Below are positions 9,269-23,995 of a stretch of DNA of 64,000 nt, piece by piece (the stretch's first letter is position 1; every line of letters begins with the position of its first letter). Position numbers and translations under genes: made by a program. The notes under the pieces were generated by a model. The model saw nothing but the letters and a program-made list of their open reading frames with translations, did not search any database and was not told the origin of the DNA. This DNA is from Quillaja saponaria. Taxonomy: Eukaryota > Streptophyta > Magnoliopsida > Fabales > Quillajaceae. The stretch is from contig CM055612.1 in assembly GCA_029379385.1 (NCBI GenBank), forward strand, positions 11,780,001-11,844,000, in the 5' to 3' direction.

Positions 9269-11424
9269 CAAGAGCAAAGAATGGTTGGTTAATGTGGTGA
9301 ATTAAGAATTTGATGAAAGTGAGTAATATGAACAAGGAAGGGTTAGTTATGAGTGAAATGTAAGAAGATGAGAGTTAAGGGGTTCATAAAGGGGTGCAGG
9401 GCCAAATTTCAAGGGTTAGAGAAATCTTGTGTTTTTGGTGCTTTTAGGGCTGAATTAAATTAAGAGTTCAAAAGAGAAAGTGTATGTTAAGGTCTTTGGA
9501 TGTTGTTTGTAAAATTTCGTAACCAGTTCCAAGTATATTTGTTGGTAGAGTTGCTGGACTACATCTAGGTCATGTAGGATTTTAGGCCAGCTTTAGTCAG
9601 TCCGAAGGACTTTATCAGGGGTTGTGATTTGAATTAGGCATAAGACCTCGAAATAAAAGTTTTTTCTAACATACTAAAGAGTAAATCTGGAGCAAGTTCA
9701 GGTCTTAATTCCTTATTATGTGTATTTTGGAGGTATTGGAAAGTCATGACTGTAATTTTTGGGTTCTGACTGTACCTATTTTGAAGTAGTTGAGATTAGA
9801 GGGTCTTAAAAGATGAATTAGGAAGTTCTAAAGAAGAAATGCTCCTAACATCTTGAAGACTAGACTGGAAAGTTTTGTAATTTAATTCCCAAGTATAAGA
9901 ATTCTATAAGCATCGGAAACAGAGATTGGTAACCTGGAATTTTATGAGAGCCCTGTTTTGTTCATGTGAGGAATTAAGTAAGTTCAAGACTGATTTTGAG
10001 AGAAGTTTCTAAATAAGAAAGATAGATAACTTCCTAAATATAATGTTTAAACTTGATTTTATTAAATTTGGTTAAGTATATAAGTGAAAATTAACATATT
10101 CCTCAGATAGTGCAAAAAAATACCTAAAAGAAGTAAATTTTTAATAAATATTTGAAACTTAGTAACTTTAGATTTTCGTAATTAAAACGTTATAAGTTAT
10201 TAAACTAATAAGCTAAATAATACATGAAATATGTAATTGCAGCTTTGAAAATTGTTATTGAATCAACAACATGTGCGAACTCGAGAGTAAGTGACGAAGG
10301 AGATTAATGAATTGGTGAGGGGTTAACTGTTACCTTTAGGGACTAGATTATTAAGTGTAATTATGTGTGTATTTGCATAGATGTGATATATGAAAAATAA
10401 GCAAGTGCAATATTTTAGTGATTTATTTGAATTATATTTGTTTAATATTGGTTGTGTTTGATAAGGGCCAACAAATTGAGATTTTTCTGAGAAATGATTT
10501 TCATCTTCGAAATTGAAATCCATGTACACCTTGGATATTTTGATTTGAAATTCTAAGATATTTTGATTCTAATAAATGTTTTTAAAAGTTTGAGTACTCA
10601 GCTCTAGTGGGATGGATTATGTATGGAGATTAATATGTTGTGCTGGCACGTAAATGCCTAGTGGGGTGTGATACTGTTGTGCTAGGATAAGTTACTCGTT
10701 GGCCCTTTGTTTGCTTTATATGTTGTGATTGCTCTGATTAATTTCTGATTCTATGAATCATGTAAGTTGTGAATTTATGACAACTACAAATGTGTATGTG
10801 TATTTTGAATTAAGACACGAATATTATCACATGATGTTAATTAGCTATATATGTTATATACTTGTGTTGAGTGATGCTACTACCCCTTGGGTACGCTTTT
10901 CCACTCAATGATTCTATAGGACTCATCCCTCTCTTAGTTGATTTTTTTTAGTATCAGCATCTGATTGGGCAACAATTATCGGTACTGGACTTTCTGAGTG
11001 TTTAACTGCAAGATAACTCTTCAGAATCTCAATCTTGAAGTCAAAGGGTGAAAGTTTGCAGTTACATTGGAGCGGTGGGGCTTATGTAACGTTATAATCT
11101 AGTTATTTGTTATTGTGATGAGGAACGGAGCGGAACTCCTTGTTGTCTTTGTTGTGGTGGTTACTATTGTATAAAAACAGGAATGTGTGTCTATCTCATA
11201 TAAGGGCATGTTCCACTTTATGGGAAACCTCTGCGGCAAATTTTTAATAAATTGTTATAAGTTCCAGTAAACTAATTTACTTTAGCTAACTCATGTTTTA
11301 TAAAATTTACTTTTACTCTTTAGTTTAGTCAAGAGTGTGTTCGTTTCTTGTTTTTGAAGTCAGAGTTACGGAGATTTGATTATCCATTCCTCCATCTAGT
11401 TATACCTCCGTGAGGGGTGTGACA
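9269..11424 (+). mobile_element. Second copy of the long-LTR family, 3' part
   Basis: From about 10250 to 11424 this matches the 3' half of the solo LTR at 1487-4451. Shared parts are the CTTTAGGGACTAGATTA block (10336), GTGGGATGGATTATGTATGG (10606), TTACTCGTTGGCCCTTTG (10692), TACCCCTTGGGTACGCTTTTC and the terminal GAGGGGTGTGACA (11412-11424). The 5' part (9269-10250) is too diverged to align by eye, so the true left end is not established. The element is framed by the 390-bp direct repeats. Confidence 0.75.
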
Positions 11425-11459
11425 ATTGTTTAGAAGGTAATTTTTTTTTTTTTTTTTAA

Positions 11460-11848
11460 ATTAAGTTTAGAAGTTTAACAACTATCAAAGACAACATTGT
11501 AAGATACAATGATAGCTATTTCAGTATCGTTGATAAGAACATAAAATATGAATTACCTGTCACTGATAAGATTATTCATGTCATTGAGAAAAAGCAGATT
11601 TTGCTCCAAAATGAAGGAAACTATCTGTGTTGACATGTATCTTATTAGCAACACGGTTTACTGTCATTGGTGGTGTTTAAGTTTTTAATTTTTTATATTA
11701 TGAGCGAGTAGCTGATAAGTTTCCCGTAATTTTTTAAACTCCAACTTTCCCTCTTCTTTCTCGCTCGCAATTTTCCCGATTCTCTTTCTAAAACCTAGAA
11801 TCAGCAATTGTTGGTGCCCAGGTTGGCATTCGTCCTTTGTTTGTCATT
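11460..11848. repeat. 390-bp direct repeat, right copy
   Basis: This is the partner of 8877-9268. Sequence on both outer sides differs (an A/T-rich stretch before it, CCATGTCAAATTCGG after it), so the unit ends are sharp. A T-run at 11440-11458 separates it from the LTR end at 11424. Confidence 0.85.
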
Positions 11849-14800
11849 CCATGTCAAATTCGGTCAAATTATATTCAGGTTCAATATCAAATTCACCAAT
11901 CAGGTATGTCTCTGCCTCTGTCCTTGCTTCTATCTAACTCACGAAATTTTATAGGTTTGAAAAAGGGTTTAGATGGTGTATATCAATCAGACTTAGTTTG
12001 TATGTTTCATGCCACTATTTCTTCTAATTTATAATGTCATTTTCTACTCGGGATAGGCTTTCTTTGCTTATAAGTTTTCTCTCATTCCTAGTGGTTTTGG
12101 TCTATGTCCCTCCTAGACTCCTAGTGTAGTGTATTACTGTTGTTATCTAATAAACAAGTAAGGGTCTGCTCAACTCCCACTATAATAAGTGGCTTTCTTA
12201 AAAAATAAAAATAAAAAGTTCTGTATTTTAAATATCACATTATATTGTATTGAGTGTGGGTATATATCCATAATATATGAGACCAAAATCAGAGATCTTA
12301 CCCAAATGGAAAGTATTGCACATAATCAGGGATATTGCACAAAACAATACTTGATCTTAGCAGTAACAATCAGAGTCATAAATGATGAGAAGTTATAAAT
12401 CTTGATTTGGTTAACAAAGCTTTGATGAATGTATTATAAGAAAGCTACAGATTGAACATATTAAAAAGAAGAGCGTGAGAAAAAACCAGTATCACTGACA
12501 TTTTTTATAACTATTGTCTTGTAAATAGAAGGAACTGACAAGTTGATAATAAAACAAATACTAAAGGAGTCAATTCATAAATTTCTAAAACAAAGATAAA
12601 AATAATTATATAAAATCCATGGGATCATAGAGTAAATTTATCCCAGAAAAAAAAATTAAAACAAGAAGAAGAAGAAGAAGAAGAAAGGGTCCACCATGAA
12701 GAAAAAAATGGATAAAGCTCTATCATGAGAATTGTATGTGGGTTGGATGGTTAGAAGTCAATTATTGAAGCTTTTCTCTGTACCTGATGTCTGAATTAAA
12801 ATGTATACTAGAAATTGGAATTAAGTTCTCATCAATTCACATCAATTCTAAAGGAGAAAACACCAAGCCACCTTAATCTTTTTACTGAGAATGAAAGAGT
12901 AACAATTCTATCAAAGTTGAAAAATACTAAAAGAAGTTCATTTTATTTTTCCCTGTACATTAGAGTGCCTTTTCCCTCTATCAATGATTACTAATTATAC
13001 GACAAACCCAGAACTTAACCTTCAATTGACAAAACCCTAGCTACTAACCACTCAAGTGTGGTGGAAAGTTGGTTATCATTTAATGGAGAAACACGTTTAT
13101 GTTTCTTTTTTTGCCAACAGAGTACTTGTTCCTTTGAAAAGTGCACATGGACCTGTTTAAGATTTTTACTTTTAACTTGACTGAATCTAATGATTTGCAG
13201 CTTTTTTTTTTTTTTTTTTGTATGTCGTGTATGTGGCATGCAAATGACTTAAATTTAGATATATATTCATGAATTACTTTAAATATCTGTATTTATGATA
13301 AATAGTTAGTATATCTAATATTAATTGTGTCACAATTATTTAGATATATCTATCAATTCATATATATGCTTCTTTATCCATTTTAGTTTTTCAATTATTA
13401 AAATACGTTTTCACACATCGTCTAAGAATGACGAGTTAGTGACAACAAGATAATAGTTTTTTGATTTGATGGTATGGTGAGTTCAGTTCCAATTTGCTTA
13501 CACCTTTGTCTGGTTAAAGGCAGGACACCCACATCAAGACTAGAAAATTTAGAGGAACTATATTCCCTGCAGCCTTTACAAAGAAAAGTTAATGAATGGG
13601 GCACACCTTTTTAACCATTAGGCCAATCCCCTAATATATATTATATTATTGACTCTTTATATTAAGCATGTCAATAATAAACTTTATTGTGTAGAGAAAA
13701 ATTATAATATAATTGTATAACTAATATTATCCAATATATTACATAACTTTGTGCCAAAAATGATGCGCTCAGCTCAACAACTCTTTACACTCGTATCTCT
13801 TCTTAATTATCTCATTTCTTAGATATATATTATAAAAGCATAGATAAATTTAGATTTTTGATGGGCACAATCGTATCTTAAACATGTGAGGAATGACAAT
13901 CTCTAACATAAAAAACATTTCATACTCAAGTAGAGGTGCCAATAAATTGAGTGAGCTAGCAAATTGCCCATTAAGAATTCGGATCGAGTTCAACTTCATT
14001 TTCTAAATGAGTCAATCTTGAGTTTTAAACTCATTTAATAAAATAAATCCAGCTCAATCTTTTTTCAAATCTCAACTTGTGAGATCATGAAGTCGACTCG
14101 TTTAATTTTATTTAATATATTTTTTATTATGGATATATAAAAAAAATGTCATAAGTTTAAACTTGGTTTAGTGATAAGTTACTAAATAAAATAATTCTTT
14201 AATAATTAAATTATTAATTAATTCAATTAATGAAAAATATAAAAAAATTTGACGTTGTCCCACAAATTTAATATCAAATCTTGCTTTCACAGAGCAAGAT
14301 GAGAATAGAAGATTGTATCAATCTTAACTAAAAAAACTTATAAAATTTCCTTATTTAATTAACTACTATTTATACTTCTATGCATAATAAAATTTATTTA
14401 GAAACTTAAAATTACCAATAAAAAAAAATTCTCATAAAGTTGTATATTATAATTTGATATTTAACCATACTGTTAAAACAAAAAATAAATAAATAATTTG
14501 AAGTAAATTTTTTTTATTTTTTTGTATTTCAATCAAAATAGTATATATATATATATACACAATACTAAATAAAATCAATAATACTATTAATAATTTTATA
14601 TTTTGACATAATAAAAAAGTATTATAAATTTTAACATAAAAAATTAATTTAAAATTAAACAAAAAAGAAGAAGTGGAATATATCTAAATGGGAAATAAGA
14701 TTAATTCTTACCTCTCCTCCAATAATTTATGAGAAGACCCTCCGCCACTGACCACTGCTCCAAAGTCCACAGGGGCAAAGGGGGTTCGGAGACTAGGTGT

Positions 14801-15380
14801 AGACATTTTGACGTGTCGGTGTTGTCCTGTATTACGACAAGATTGCCATTAAATGCACGTGTAAGAAGTATTGAAAGAGAAGGCAAAAATAATACAAATT
14901 TGTCTTAGCAAAAATAAATAGATAACATTTGCCTTCAAACAATTGAACCACTACTACTTTATGTAAATGTTAAGTCTAAAATTATCCCTACATTGATGTT
15001 ACACTCACTCTAAACAATGCACATTGCATCACTACTTTAGGAACCTGGTGAAACACTCACTCTAACATTTGATTCAATTATTGCTCTCTTTTAATTATTT
15101 ATTAATTTTATATTATGTGAAAACAACTATTGAACAAATATGTAGAAATTAGAATCACTATTAACTTATGGTCATAGCTAACTGCTTTGTGAAAAAATAG
15201 TAAAGTATTAATTATTTAAAAGTAATTCGTAATTCCGAAGTTTACTCAAAAAATAGCTATGTTACCAGCATAATATTATTTTTTAAAATGTATATGAAGC
15301 ATGCCAATAGCAGATTTAATTATTTATCACCTCCTAACATCTTGTAGATTGCGGTTATATATAAGTCGGATTTTTCTCTA
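11849..15380. other. AT-rich intergenic spacer
   Basis: No gene was recognised. Contents include a (GAA)n run at about 12663-12686, a T-run at 13202-13220, an alternating AT tract near 14540 and many short AT repeats. The stretch 13940-14100 carries GAGTT/GAGCT-like repeats of a kind common in plant genomes. The last 100 bp form the promoter of the peroxidase gene. Confidence 0.6.
15356..15364 (+). promoter_or_regulatory. TATA box of the peroxidase gene
   Basis: TATATATAA lies 17-25 bp before the ATG at 15381 and 35-43 bp before the ATG at 15399. Plant transcripts usually start about 30 bp behind the TATA box, so the first ATG would be at or before the transcript start. This favours 15399 as the start codon. 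Confidence 0.6.
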
Positions 15381-15398
15381 ATGTTTGGCAAAGAGGAC

Positions 15399-17107
<1,709 letters not shown>

Positions 17108-17735
17108 AGATTGCCTTGATTTATTATGTGTGTATGCAATTACCCTTCTCCCTTTCCTAAACTTGTGTAATAAGTTGGTCTTATCACATGACCACGGTTT
17201 GATTTGTCACGTAATAAGTATACTTAAAGATGATTATTCTGATTAATAATCATCAACCGTCGTATACATGTTCATTACGAAAGCACCCAGGTCATGAAAG
17301 GCAATGAAAAAAATGACAACGTACATAATCATTGACTGTGAGTACTGGTTCTAGTGGGTACAGTTTGTTTAATAGTATGAAGAAAATGATTCACAATTTT
17401 GCAAAAACCAATCCTGAGTTTGATTAAAATAAGTGCCATTGATCACTGCAGAAAGAAGTCGAAGTCCACCAAGTGTTGAAAGAATTATAAGATTTGGTAT
17501 ATTCAAAATATAATATGTAGACAAGCTACTCAGCTAGTATATTACAAAAGATTACTATTAGTCAGATATTACAAAAGGGTTATTAAGCACTTACATTGAT
17601 TTATATTTTGGTGGGAAAGTAATAACATCGGTCAATTAACGTAACTATACAAACAATATAACCAAATGGAAGATCTACCGTTAGATCTGTTAAGCTTGTA
17701 GTCTGTAACATGTCCTTTTACTACATCCCTTCCAC
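17108..17735. other. Spacer between convergent genes
   Basis: This is AT-rich DNA holding the 3' ends of the peroxidase (+) and the sororin-like gene (-). No other feature was seen. Confidence 0.6.
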
Positions 17736-20700
17736 TTACTCCAACTCTTCATCAGAAGCAACCTCCTCCTCTGGAAGTTCGAATGCATCAACCTCAGCAA
17801 AGTACGCTCTCTGCTTTTCAATAAAATCCCGTGGCAAGGCATGCTCGGATGGCATATGGCGCTGCTTCTGGAAACTCATCAAAGGTGGAGTTAGCAGGTT
17901 TAGACGGATACCCCTCAATGCCCAAACCTAATTCCTTAGTCCCATAAACATTCTATATGCAAGAGTGCACACAAGTGTGATTCACTTAGATGTACAGAAC
18001 AGTTTATGGCATAACTTCAATGGAAACCACAAAATACGCCTATACCAAATTCACCATTTATTGAAAGAATTCAGATGATGCATTCGCTGTCAATTGTTTG
18101 AAGCATTAAGAAGGATTACTCAAAAGCTCTTATTTTACAAGTGAGACATTTGTCTTACTATGAAATCTGATTCTTTTATAATGTTGCAACTGTCGAATTA
18201 ATATACATACTCTTCATGAAGCAAGGTTCATTTCCTATATACTTAAAAGAACTTTAAAATTTTGAATTTAAGAAACAAAAAAGATAACTGAAAAAATCAA
18301 ATTACAGCAACAGTAGTTTAATGTTCAGTTGTTCACAAATAAATACTCAGCCTAAATCAAACAATCAAGATATCATCACATAGAAATCTTCAGTTCCAGA
18401 TATGCATAGATAGTCATCAGTTGGGTCAACATCAAATTAATCATTCTTGACAAATCCTAATCACAATGTTTTCTGCAAGGACTGCTTTCAGGAAAAATCA
18501 AGTGGAGCCACTGACACTTCATCCAGATTGATAGACCAACATTAAGTAAAGTTTGGCATACTTCAGAAGAAACTGGAGAATACATAGCACATAAAATATA
18601 CCTTTCTGCAAGGAACTGTAAATGCCTTTCTCTGTCTAATGCCTTCAGATTCAATACTTTTGTCCCTGTTTTGCCAAAAAGGAGCATATAAAACATAATT
18701 AATAAAATAGTAGATTATATGGTGAATATATTTAAAAAAGCAACAAAATTGGCTCAGAAGGTAAATCCCAGAAGGTTTAATGTCTACCCATCTAGAAGAT
18801 TTATGGACAAAGAATTAGAAAAAAGAAGAAGTAAAATTAAGAATAATATGACAAATCCACCTAGCAAACCACGAGAGATTGTACTAAGCTTCTATTTCTT
18901 TTCATTCAAGTATTGCATGTAATTACATCAAACAACTAAGCTTCTATTTCTTTTCATTCAAGTATTGCATCCTTTAGATCAAACAGTGCAATGACATTTC
19001 AAGCCTTAAACACCAGTTGGTCAACCAGCAAGCATGCTTTTCAGAGTGAGATAATTAAGTGCTGTCAAAATGGACAAAAAATTGGAATTTAGAATTTTTG
19101 TAATTGTCCATAATTTTCCACCAAGAAATTTTATTACCATTTTCCAGTATCCCATGCTTCAAATTACAAATTTCATCATTCTCTTTAGTATTTACCATCG
19201 TTGAGGTAAAATTGTAATTTGATGAATGGTGCGGAAATTCAACAAGTAACTATATCAGGAAAGGTTAAGAGTTTACCCACTATTTAAGATCTTAACAGAA
19301 GGTGTACTGATAAAAGGATCTGCTATTGCCTTCCCTTTACTCTTCCTTTTGTCAAAAATAAGACTCCTAGTGTCAACTGAAGAAGGCTCAAAAACCTCAA
19401 GATTGCGAGTACCTGAGATTAAACAAAAAAAAAAAAAAAAAAATTTACTAACATAATAAATAAGGAAACAGGAAACTGTCAAAGTGCAACACAAATAACC
19501 ACTATAGGATCTAGCATGGTGAACTTTTTAGTTCTGACTGCAATTTTACAACAAAACCCATTTGATTTGCATTCCAAGACAACCAAGATAAACATGTTAA
19601 ATTTCAAACACCAAAGAGAGCTCCAATATTTCAGCACATTACAACTAATTAATGCACAACAGAAAAAGTCAATTAAAAGAATGTGACAATAATATCACCC
19701 GAATAAAACTATTTTTTGCAGTGATAGATCAATACAATGGAGAAGCAACATAAATTTCTACAGAACTGCAACCAAATCCAATACAATAATTACAAAGACT
19801 ACTCATTAGATTCAACATCTCAAAAACCCTAAACAAATAGAAAGAGCCTTCAGCTCCAAACAAGCATAAAAAACAACCCAATCAGACAAAATCATTTAGC
19901 TGAAGTGCAATAACTTGAGGAAGATTTAGCTGGCCGAGGAAGAGTGAAAGCTAGATGCAGTTTAAGGGAGCTACAGTTTGAAGTTTGTCTCCGAGTGTAA
20001 ACTGAATGAGGCTCAATAGAACCATCGTCATGAGTATCTGAATTTAAAAAGAAAAGATTTGACAAACTCATAAACAAAGAAACTATGAAATTATCAAACA
20101 ATAACCATTAAAGGATCAAGCCTTGTATAACTGTCTCCATTTGATTTAATTTTTATCACAAAACCAATTTGAAAATCTTAAGAAAACCCAGCAGATCGCT
20201 ATTGAAATTCAAGCACCAAACATAACTCTAATTACATTTCAGCACCAGTACAACTTAATAAACGCACGAACAGAAAGGTGAAGAAAAGTAATGTTATATC
20301 CGTGTTACCCTTAATATTAAACTCAATTTTTAATAACAGATCAATTCGGTTGTGAAAACAGCACTAGTTCCATAAAATCCCAACCAGTTAATTATTACAC
20401 AAACTATTATCATTAGAATAAGAGATCCAAAACCCTAACCTAATAGAGACCCTTTGCAGCACTAACAAAGCATAACGAACAACACAAACAGAAACAAACA
20501 AGAAAAAAGAAAATCAATTAGTGTAAGTACCGTGGATAGAGGAAGATTTCACCGGTTCGGAGCTGGCAGGAAGTTGAACAGCTCTACGATTTGAAGTCTT
20601 TCGCCGGGTGTAAACTGAACCAGGCTCAGGCTTACAGTCATGACTATCTGAACCCAAAAAAGGAAAAAAGATGCTTAGTAACATAAATAAATTGGTAAGC

Positions 20701-21215
20701 ATGAAACTGTCAATGACTAAAGCCAACCAGCATTATAGGATTAAGATTGAAATAAATTTTATGTTTGAATTTATTTTTAACACAAAACCCATTTGATTCG
20801 CATTCAGAAACAACACAAATACCATGAAATCCCAACCCATTAAATTTCTACACAAACAATTATCATTGAAATTCAACAGTTCCAAAACCCCTTCAGCTCC
20901 ACCAATCAAAACCAAACGAGAAAAAAAGATAAATTACGTAAAAGTACCAGAAACAGAAGATTTTTTCTCCAGATGAGAAGGAGTGAAATTGAGAGGTGGT
21001 TGTACAGAGCTAGGGTTTGAAGCATTTTCGATATTCCGGAAATCCTTGGAGGATCCAGCGTTACCATCAAACTTGTATTTGGCAGCAAGTGTAGACTTAG
21101 GAGGCTTAACCACAGAGGGTATTGATGAAGATGACTGTGAAGAGGTCCTTGTATTGGTGTTGGTACAATCTGAAAGAGGGTTCCTCTTCCTCAGTACTCT
21201 CTTCTCAGATTCCAT
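17736..21215 (-). CDS. Sororin-like cohesin protector
   Basis: The protein is probably the plant sororin, which stabilises cohesin on sister chromatids in the nucleus. Six exons on the minus strand join in frame to 293 codons: 21215-20948, 20647-20531, 20037-19915, 19412-19281, 18665-18602 and 17913-17736. The N terminus has a basic stretch and PLSDCTNTNTRTSS. The C terminus has RHMPSEHALPRDFIEKQRAY and AEVDAFELPEEEVASDEELE, which resembles the conserved C-terminal sororin motif of plants. Exons 2, 3 and 4 each encode a variant of 'EPxSVYTRRxTSN', so the middle is an exon repeat. The reading frame needs the weak donor A|GTGGGT at 19280; a better-looking GTAAAC four bases later would shift the frame. 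The last exon start (17913) was chosen because it alone keeps the frame. The start is the first ATG before RVLRKRNPLSD. A long plus-strand open frame over exon 1 is a shadow. Confidence 0.65.
18883..18971. repeat. 36-bp tandem duplication in a sororin intron
   Basis: The segment starting ACTAAGCTTCTATTTCTTTT occurs at 18883-18918 and again at about 18936-18971 with no visible change. It lies in intron 4 of the sororin-like gene. Confidence 0.9.
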
Positions 21216-21240
21216 TATTGCTTCCTTGTCCCATTGCAAT

Positions 21241-22884
21241 GGCTACTATGAGCTTGTTACAGACTCTGTATATAGGAGTGTGGAGAATAGAAGAAGGTAC
21301 TACAAAGTTCAGATTGGCGGGAAAAAGGTCACGGTATTTTGGAGTGCAGAGAGGTCTGGATCGTTCTTCTTGATTCAGATTTCAGAGCTTTGCGAAGTAG
21401 GATCTCGTATTCCTGAATCCTCAGCAACTACTGTAGTTACGGACTTAAAGATAGAGTTGGGACCAATTGGGCTAGTATGGTCACTCAGAGTATGACCCAA
21501 ATCATATGCAACGTGAGTAGGTGAATATTTTTGGGCCCTACTGTCACAATGCTACAGATCGAATACTATCTCATGAGTCATGACCCACTAAAGGCGAGTT
21601 TAGTTTAACTTGATTACAAGCTGTAGTTTGAGATGTTAACCTAATTTTTAGGTGTTATTTGGATGAATTTAAGTAGTGTGGTTGTAAATTATGACTTGAA
21701 AATTTTCTTTTTTTGGTTTGTAAGAGAGAAAAGATAATAGAAATTAAATAGAAAAAATAGAAACTTATATTTACATAATTAACTTATGAGAGATATATAT
21801 GAATTAGTAGATAATGTGGCAATATAATATAATTTAAGAGAGATGAAAAAGAATTAATGAATAATGTGATAAGATAATATGTCAAAATGTTAGATATGTA
21901 TTCTCAAGTATCAATTATATTATCTACTAGGTATATCTTGTATGCACGGACTTATTTTTTATTTAACATTTTTAAAATTTATAAAAAGAAAAAATTTGTA
22001 AAATTATTAACAATACTATTGTTTTTTCTTATTCGATTCAATATTATGAATCTTATACATTTTATTTTGATTGAATTGATAAAATTATTATTCTTAAAGT
22101 TATTTAATTATTTTGTATCTTTTGCATTAATCATTGTTAGTTCCATGGGCAAATTTAGTCCCGTGCTTGACGGTTCCAAATGGACGTCTAATCTTTGCTT
22201 AAACTTCAAAGGTCCAAACATAATGTCATCTCTACAACAAATCTAACAAATAATATTATCATCCCACACTGAACAGTCAAGTATATTTACATATAGTCTC
22301 AAACCATGCATCTTTTACTGGAGCAAAAGGGAGAAAGAAAAATATAAATAAGCAAGATAAAACATATTCAGGAGTAAGGTTTTTCTCAGCAATAGCAACC
22401 ATTAGCTTGTCCTTGGCCTTCTGATAGCTTTCTAGTAATCAGGCTCATTGTTGAGTAAGATTACTTTCCTATGTTTACGATCCTAAACAAATCAAACCCA
22501 TATTTCCAATAAGAAAACAATAATGAAAATCAAGATCTTCTCAATCTTGAAAACATGCTAAAAAAATTAGATACAAACAAATTAAACTAATAATAAACAA
22601 TTGAAACAAAATCAAATTACAAATCAAGATCAACAAAATAAATTTTGGAATTGAAATTTAAGTGATTGTCACTGAATTCAGCTGTGGAGAGAAGGTTTAT
22701 TTACTGATGAGAAGAGGAAATGAATGGGTGACCCTCACCATATTTTTATTTCCTATTTTCTCTTATAATTACATGTAAAACCTACAATTTTGGTTGAATT
22801 CAAGAAAATGAAGAGGCAATTATGAAAATTAAGAGGTTTGCTATTAATTTAATTAGTGAAATTTTTATGTCATTATTTACTAAC
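21241..22884. other. Spacer upstream of the sororin-like gene
   Basis: The first few hundred bases are the likely promoter region of the minus-strand gene. The rest is AT-rich. Around 22390-22470 the minus strand gives short peptide-like runs in two frames (for example ESYQKAKDKLMVAIAEKN) with a stop nearby. This could be a gene scrap but is not identifiable. Confidence 0.4.
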
Positions 22885-23165
22885 TAACTCCTAAAATTTA
22901 TGTTAATACTATTTATATCGCATATGTAATAATTAAAATTTAAAACCGTTACTAACTCTTAAAATATCTCTCATTATTATTTATTTCACATATATCAACG
23001 GGTAATCATCAAAATTTAAAACCATCATTAACTCTTAATTTTCTTTCTTCTTCTTATTATTATTTATATCACATTATGTATCAATGAGTAATCATTAAAA
23101 TTTAAAACCAGTTACTAACTCCTAAAATCTTTCTCTTATTATTATTATTATTTATAGCACATATC
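22885..23165. repeat. Degenerate tandem repeat, unit about 90 bp
   Basis: The pattern ACTAACTCYTAAAAT, a TC/TTATTATTTAT stretch, a CACATAT..CAA segment, GTAATCAT and AAAATTTAAAACC recurs at about 22885, 22950, 23030 and 23107. Unit lengths vary between about 65 and 95 bp. A looser echo follows at 23775-24000. Confidence 0.7.
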
Positions 23166-23216
23166 AAATCAAAGGTTGATGTGACATCAATATAGAAACT
23201 AACATGCGTTTTCAAC

Positions 23217-23730
23217 TCAACTAAGCCTTAAATCCCAAACTAGTTGGGGTTGGTTATATGAATCATTTTCCTCCATTCGCATCAATCTGAGACAACATTT
23301 TCATTAATCCCTAGCATAGCTATATCTTTTTCGATGACTGCGCCCATGTTAGTTTCGGTCTCCCTTTATCCCGTCTAACATCTGACACTTGTACTAAGTC
23401 ACATTTCGTAACTACTGCATCTATTGGCCAACGTTGGATATGTCTAAACCAACGTAAGCAATTCTCCCTCATTTTCTCCTCAATAGATGCTACTTTCACC
23501 TTCTTACGGATCTCCTCATTCCTTATTCTAATATTTCTTGTATGTCTTATCATCCATCTTCAACATTCTCATTTCGGCTACTCCCATCTTATGCGAATGT
23601 TGCTTCTTAACCGCCCAACATTCAGTACCATACAATATTGATGGTCTCACTTCGCCACTTCACCCACCCTGCCTTAATCCTATAATTTACATCATGCTTA
23701 ATTGCACCATCTTTTTGTATAAATGACCTT
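23217..23730 (-). mobile_element. LINE (RTE-like) 3' end with RT C-terminal relic
   Basis: On the minus strand, 23553-23320 encodes RIRNEEIRKKVKVASIEEKM and CLRWFRHIQRWPIDAVV, the typical C-terminal tail of RTE-type non-LTR retrotransposon reverse transcriptases ('LRWFGHVQRRP'). Additional degraded coding sequence extends toward 23700. The 3' end carries the complement of AAACTAGTTGGGGTTGG (about 23237-23253), a sequence found at the tails of such elements. The element is truncated at its 5' side, as is usual for LINEs. Confidence 0.8.
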
Positions 23731-23995
23731 AAATACTGATGTTTTAAACTAATAAGGTAGGAGAAAGAAAAAAAGAAATGAGTTAGCTATTAATTATTTT
23801 TTTTGGTAACTAATGCTTTAAATTATTATGGTAAAGGAGAAGAAAAGGGAATGCAGTTACTAATTATTTTTTTCAAAAGCTAATGTGGCAAAAAAAATAA
23901 AATTAGAATCATATGTGATATAAAATTAATGAGGCAGGGGAGAGGAGAAATTAGTTAGCTACTTTTAATTATTTCAAAAGCTAACGTGGCAAAAT

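Noticed and set aside
9217..11429. ATTGT at 9220-9224 and 11425-11429 as target duplication of the second LTR copy
   Set aside because: The sequence after the left ATTGT also occurs in the right 390-bp copy, so it belongs to the direct repeat and not to an LTR start; the pentamer match may be chance.
18719..18922. 67-codon plus-strand frame in a sororin intron (VNPRRFNVYPSRRF)
   Set aside because: It is too short, has no homologue I know, and ends in a local duplication; it may be debris but cannot be supported as a gene.
20983..21495. 170-codon plus-strand open frame over the start of the sororin-like gene
   Set aside because: It is antisense to exon 1 and the promoter of a gene with consistent exon phases, and its own peptide has no recognisable feature.
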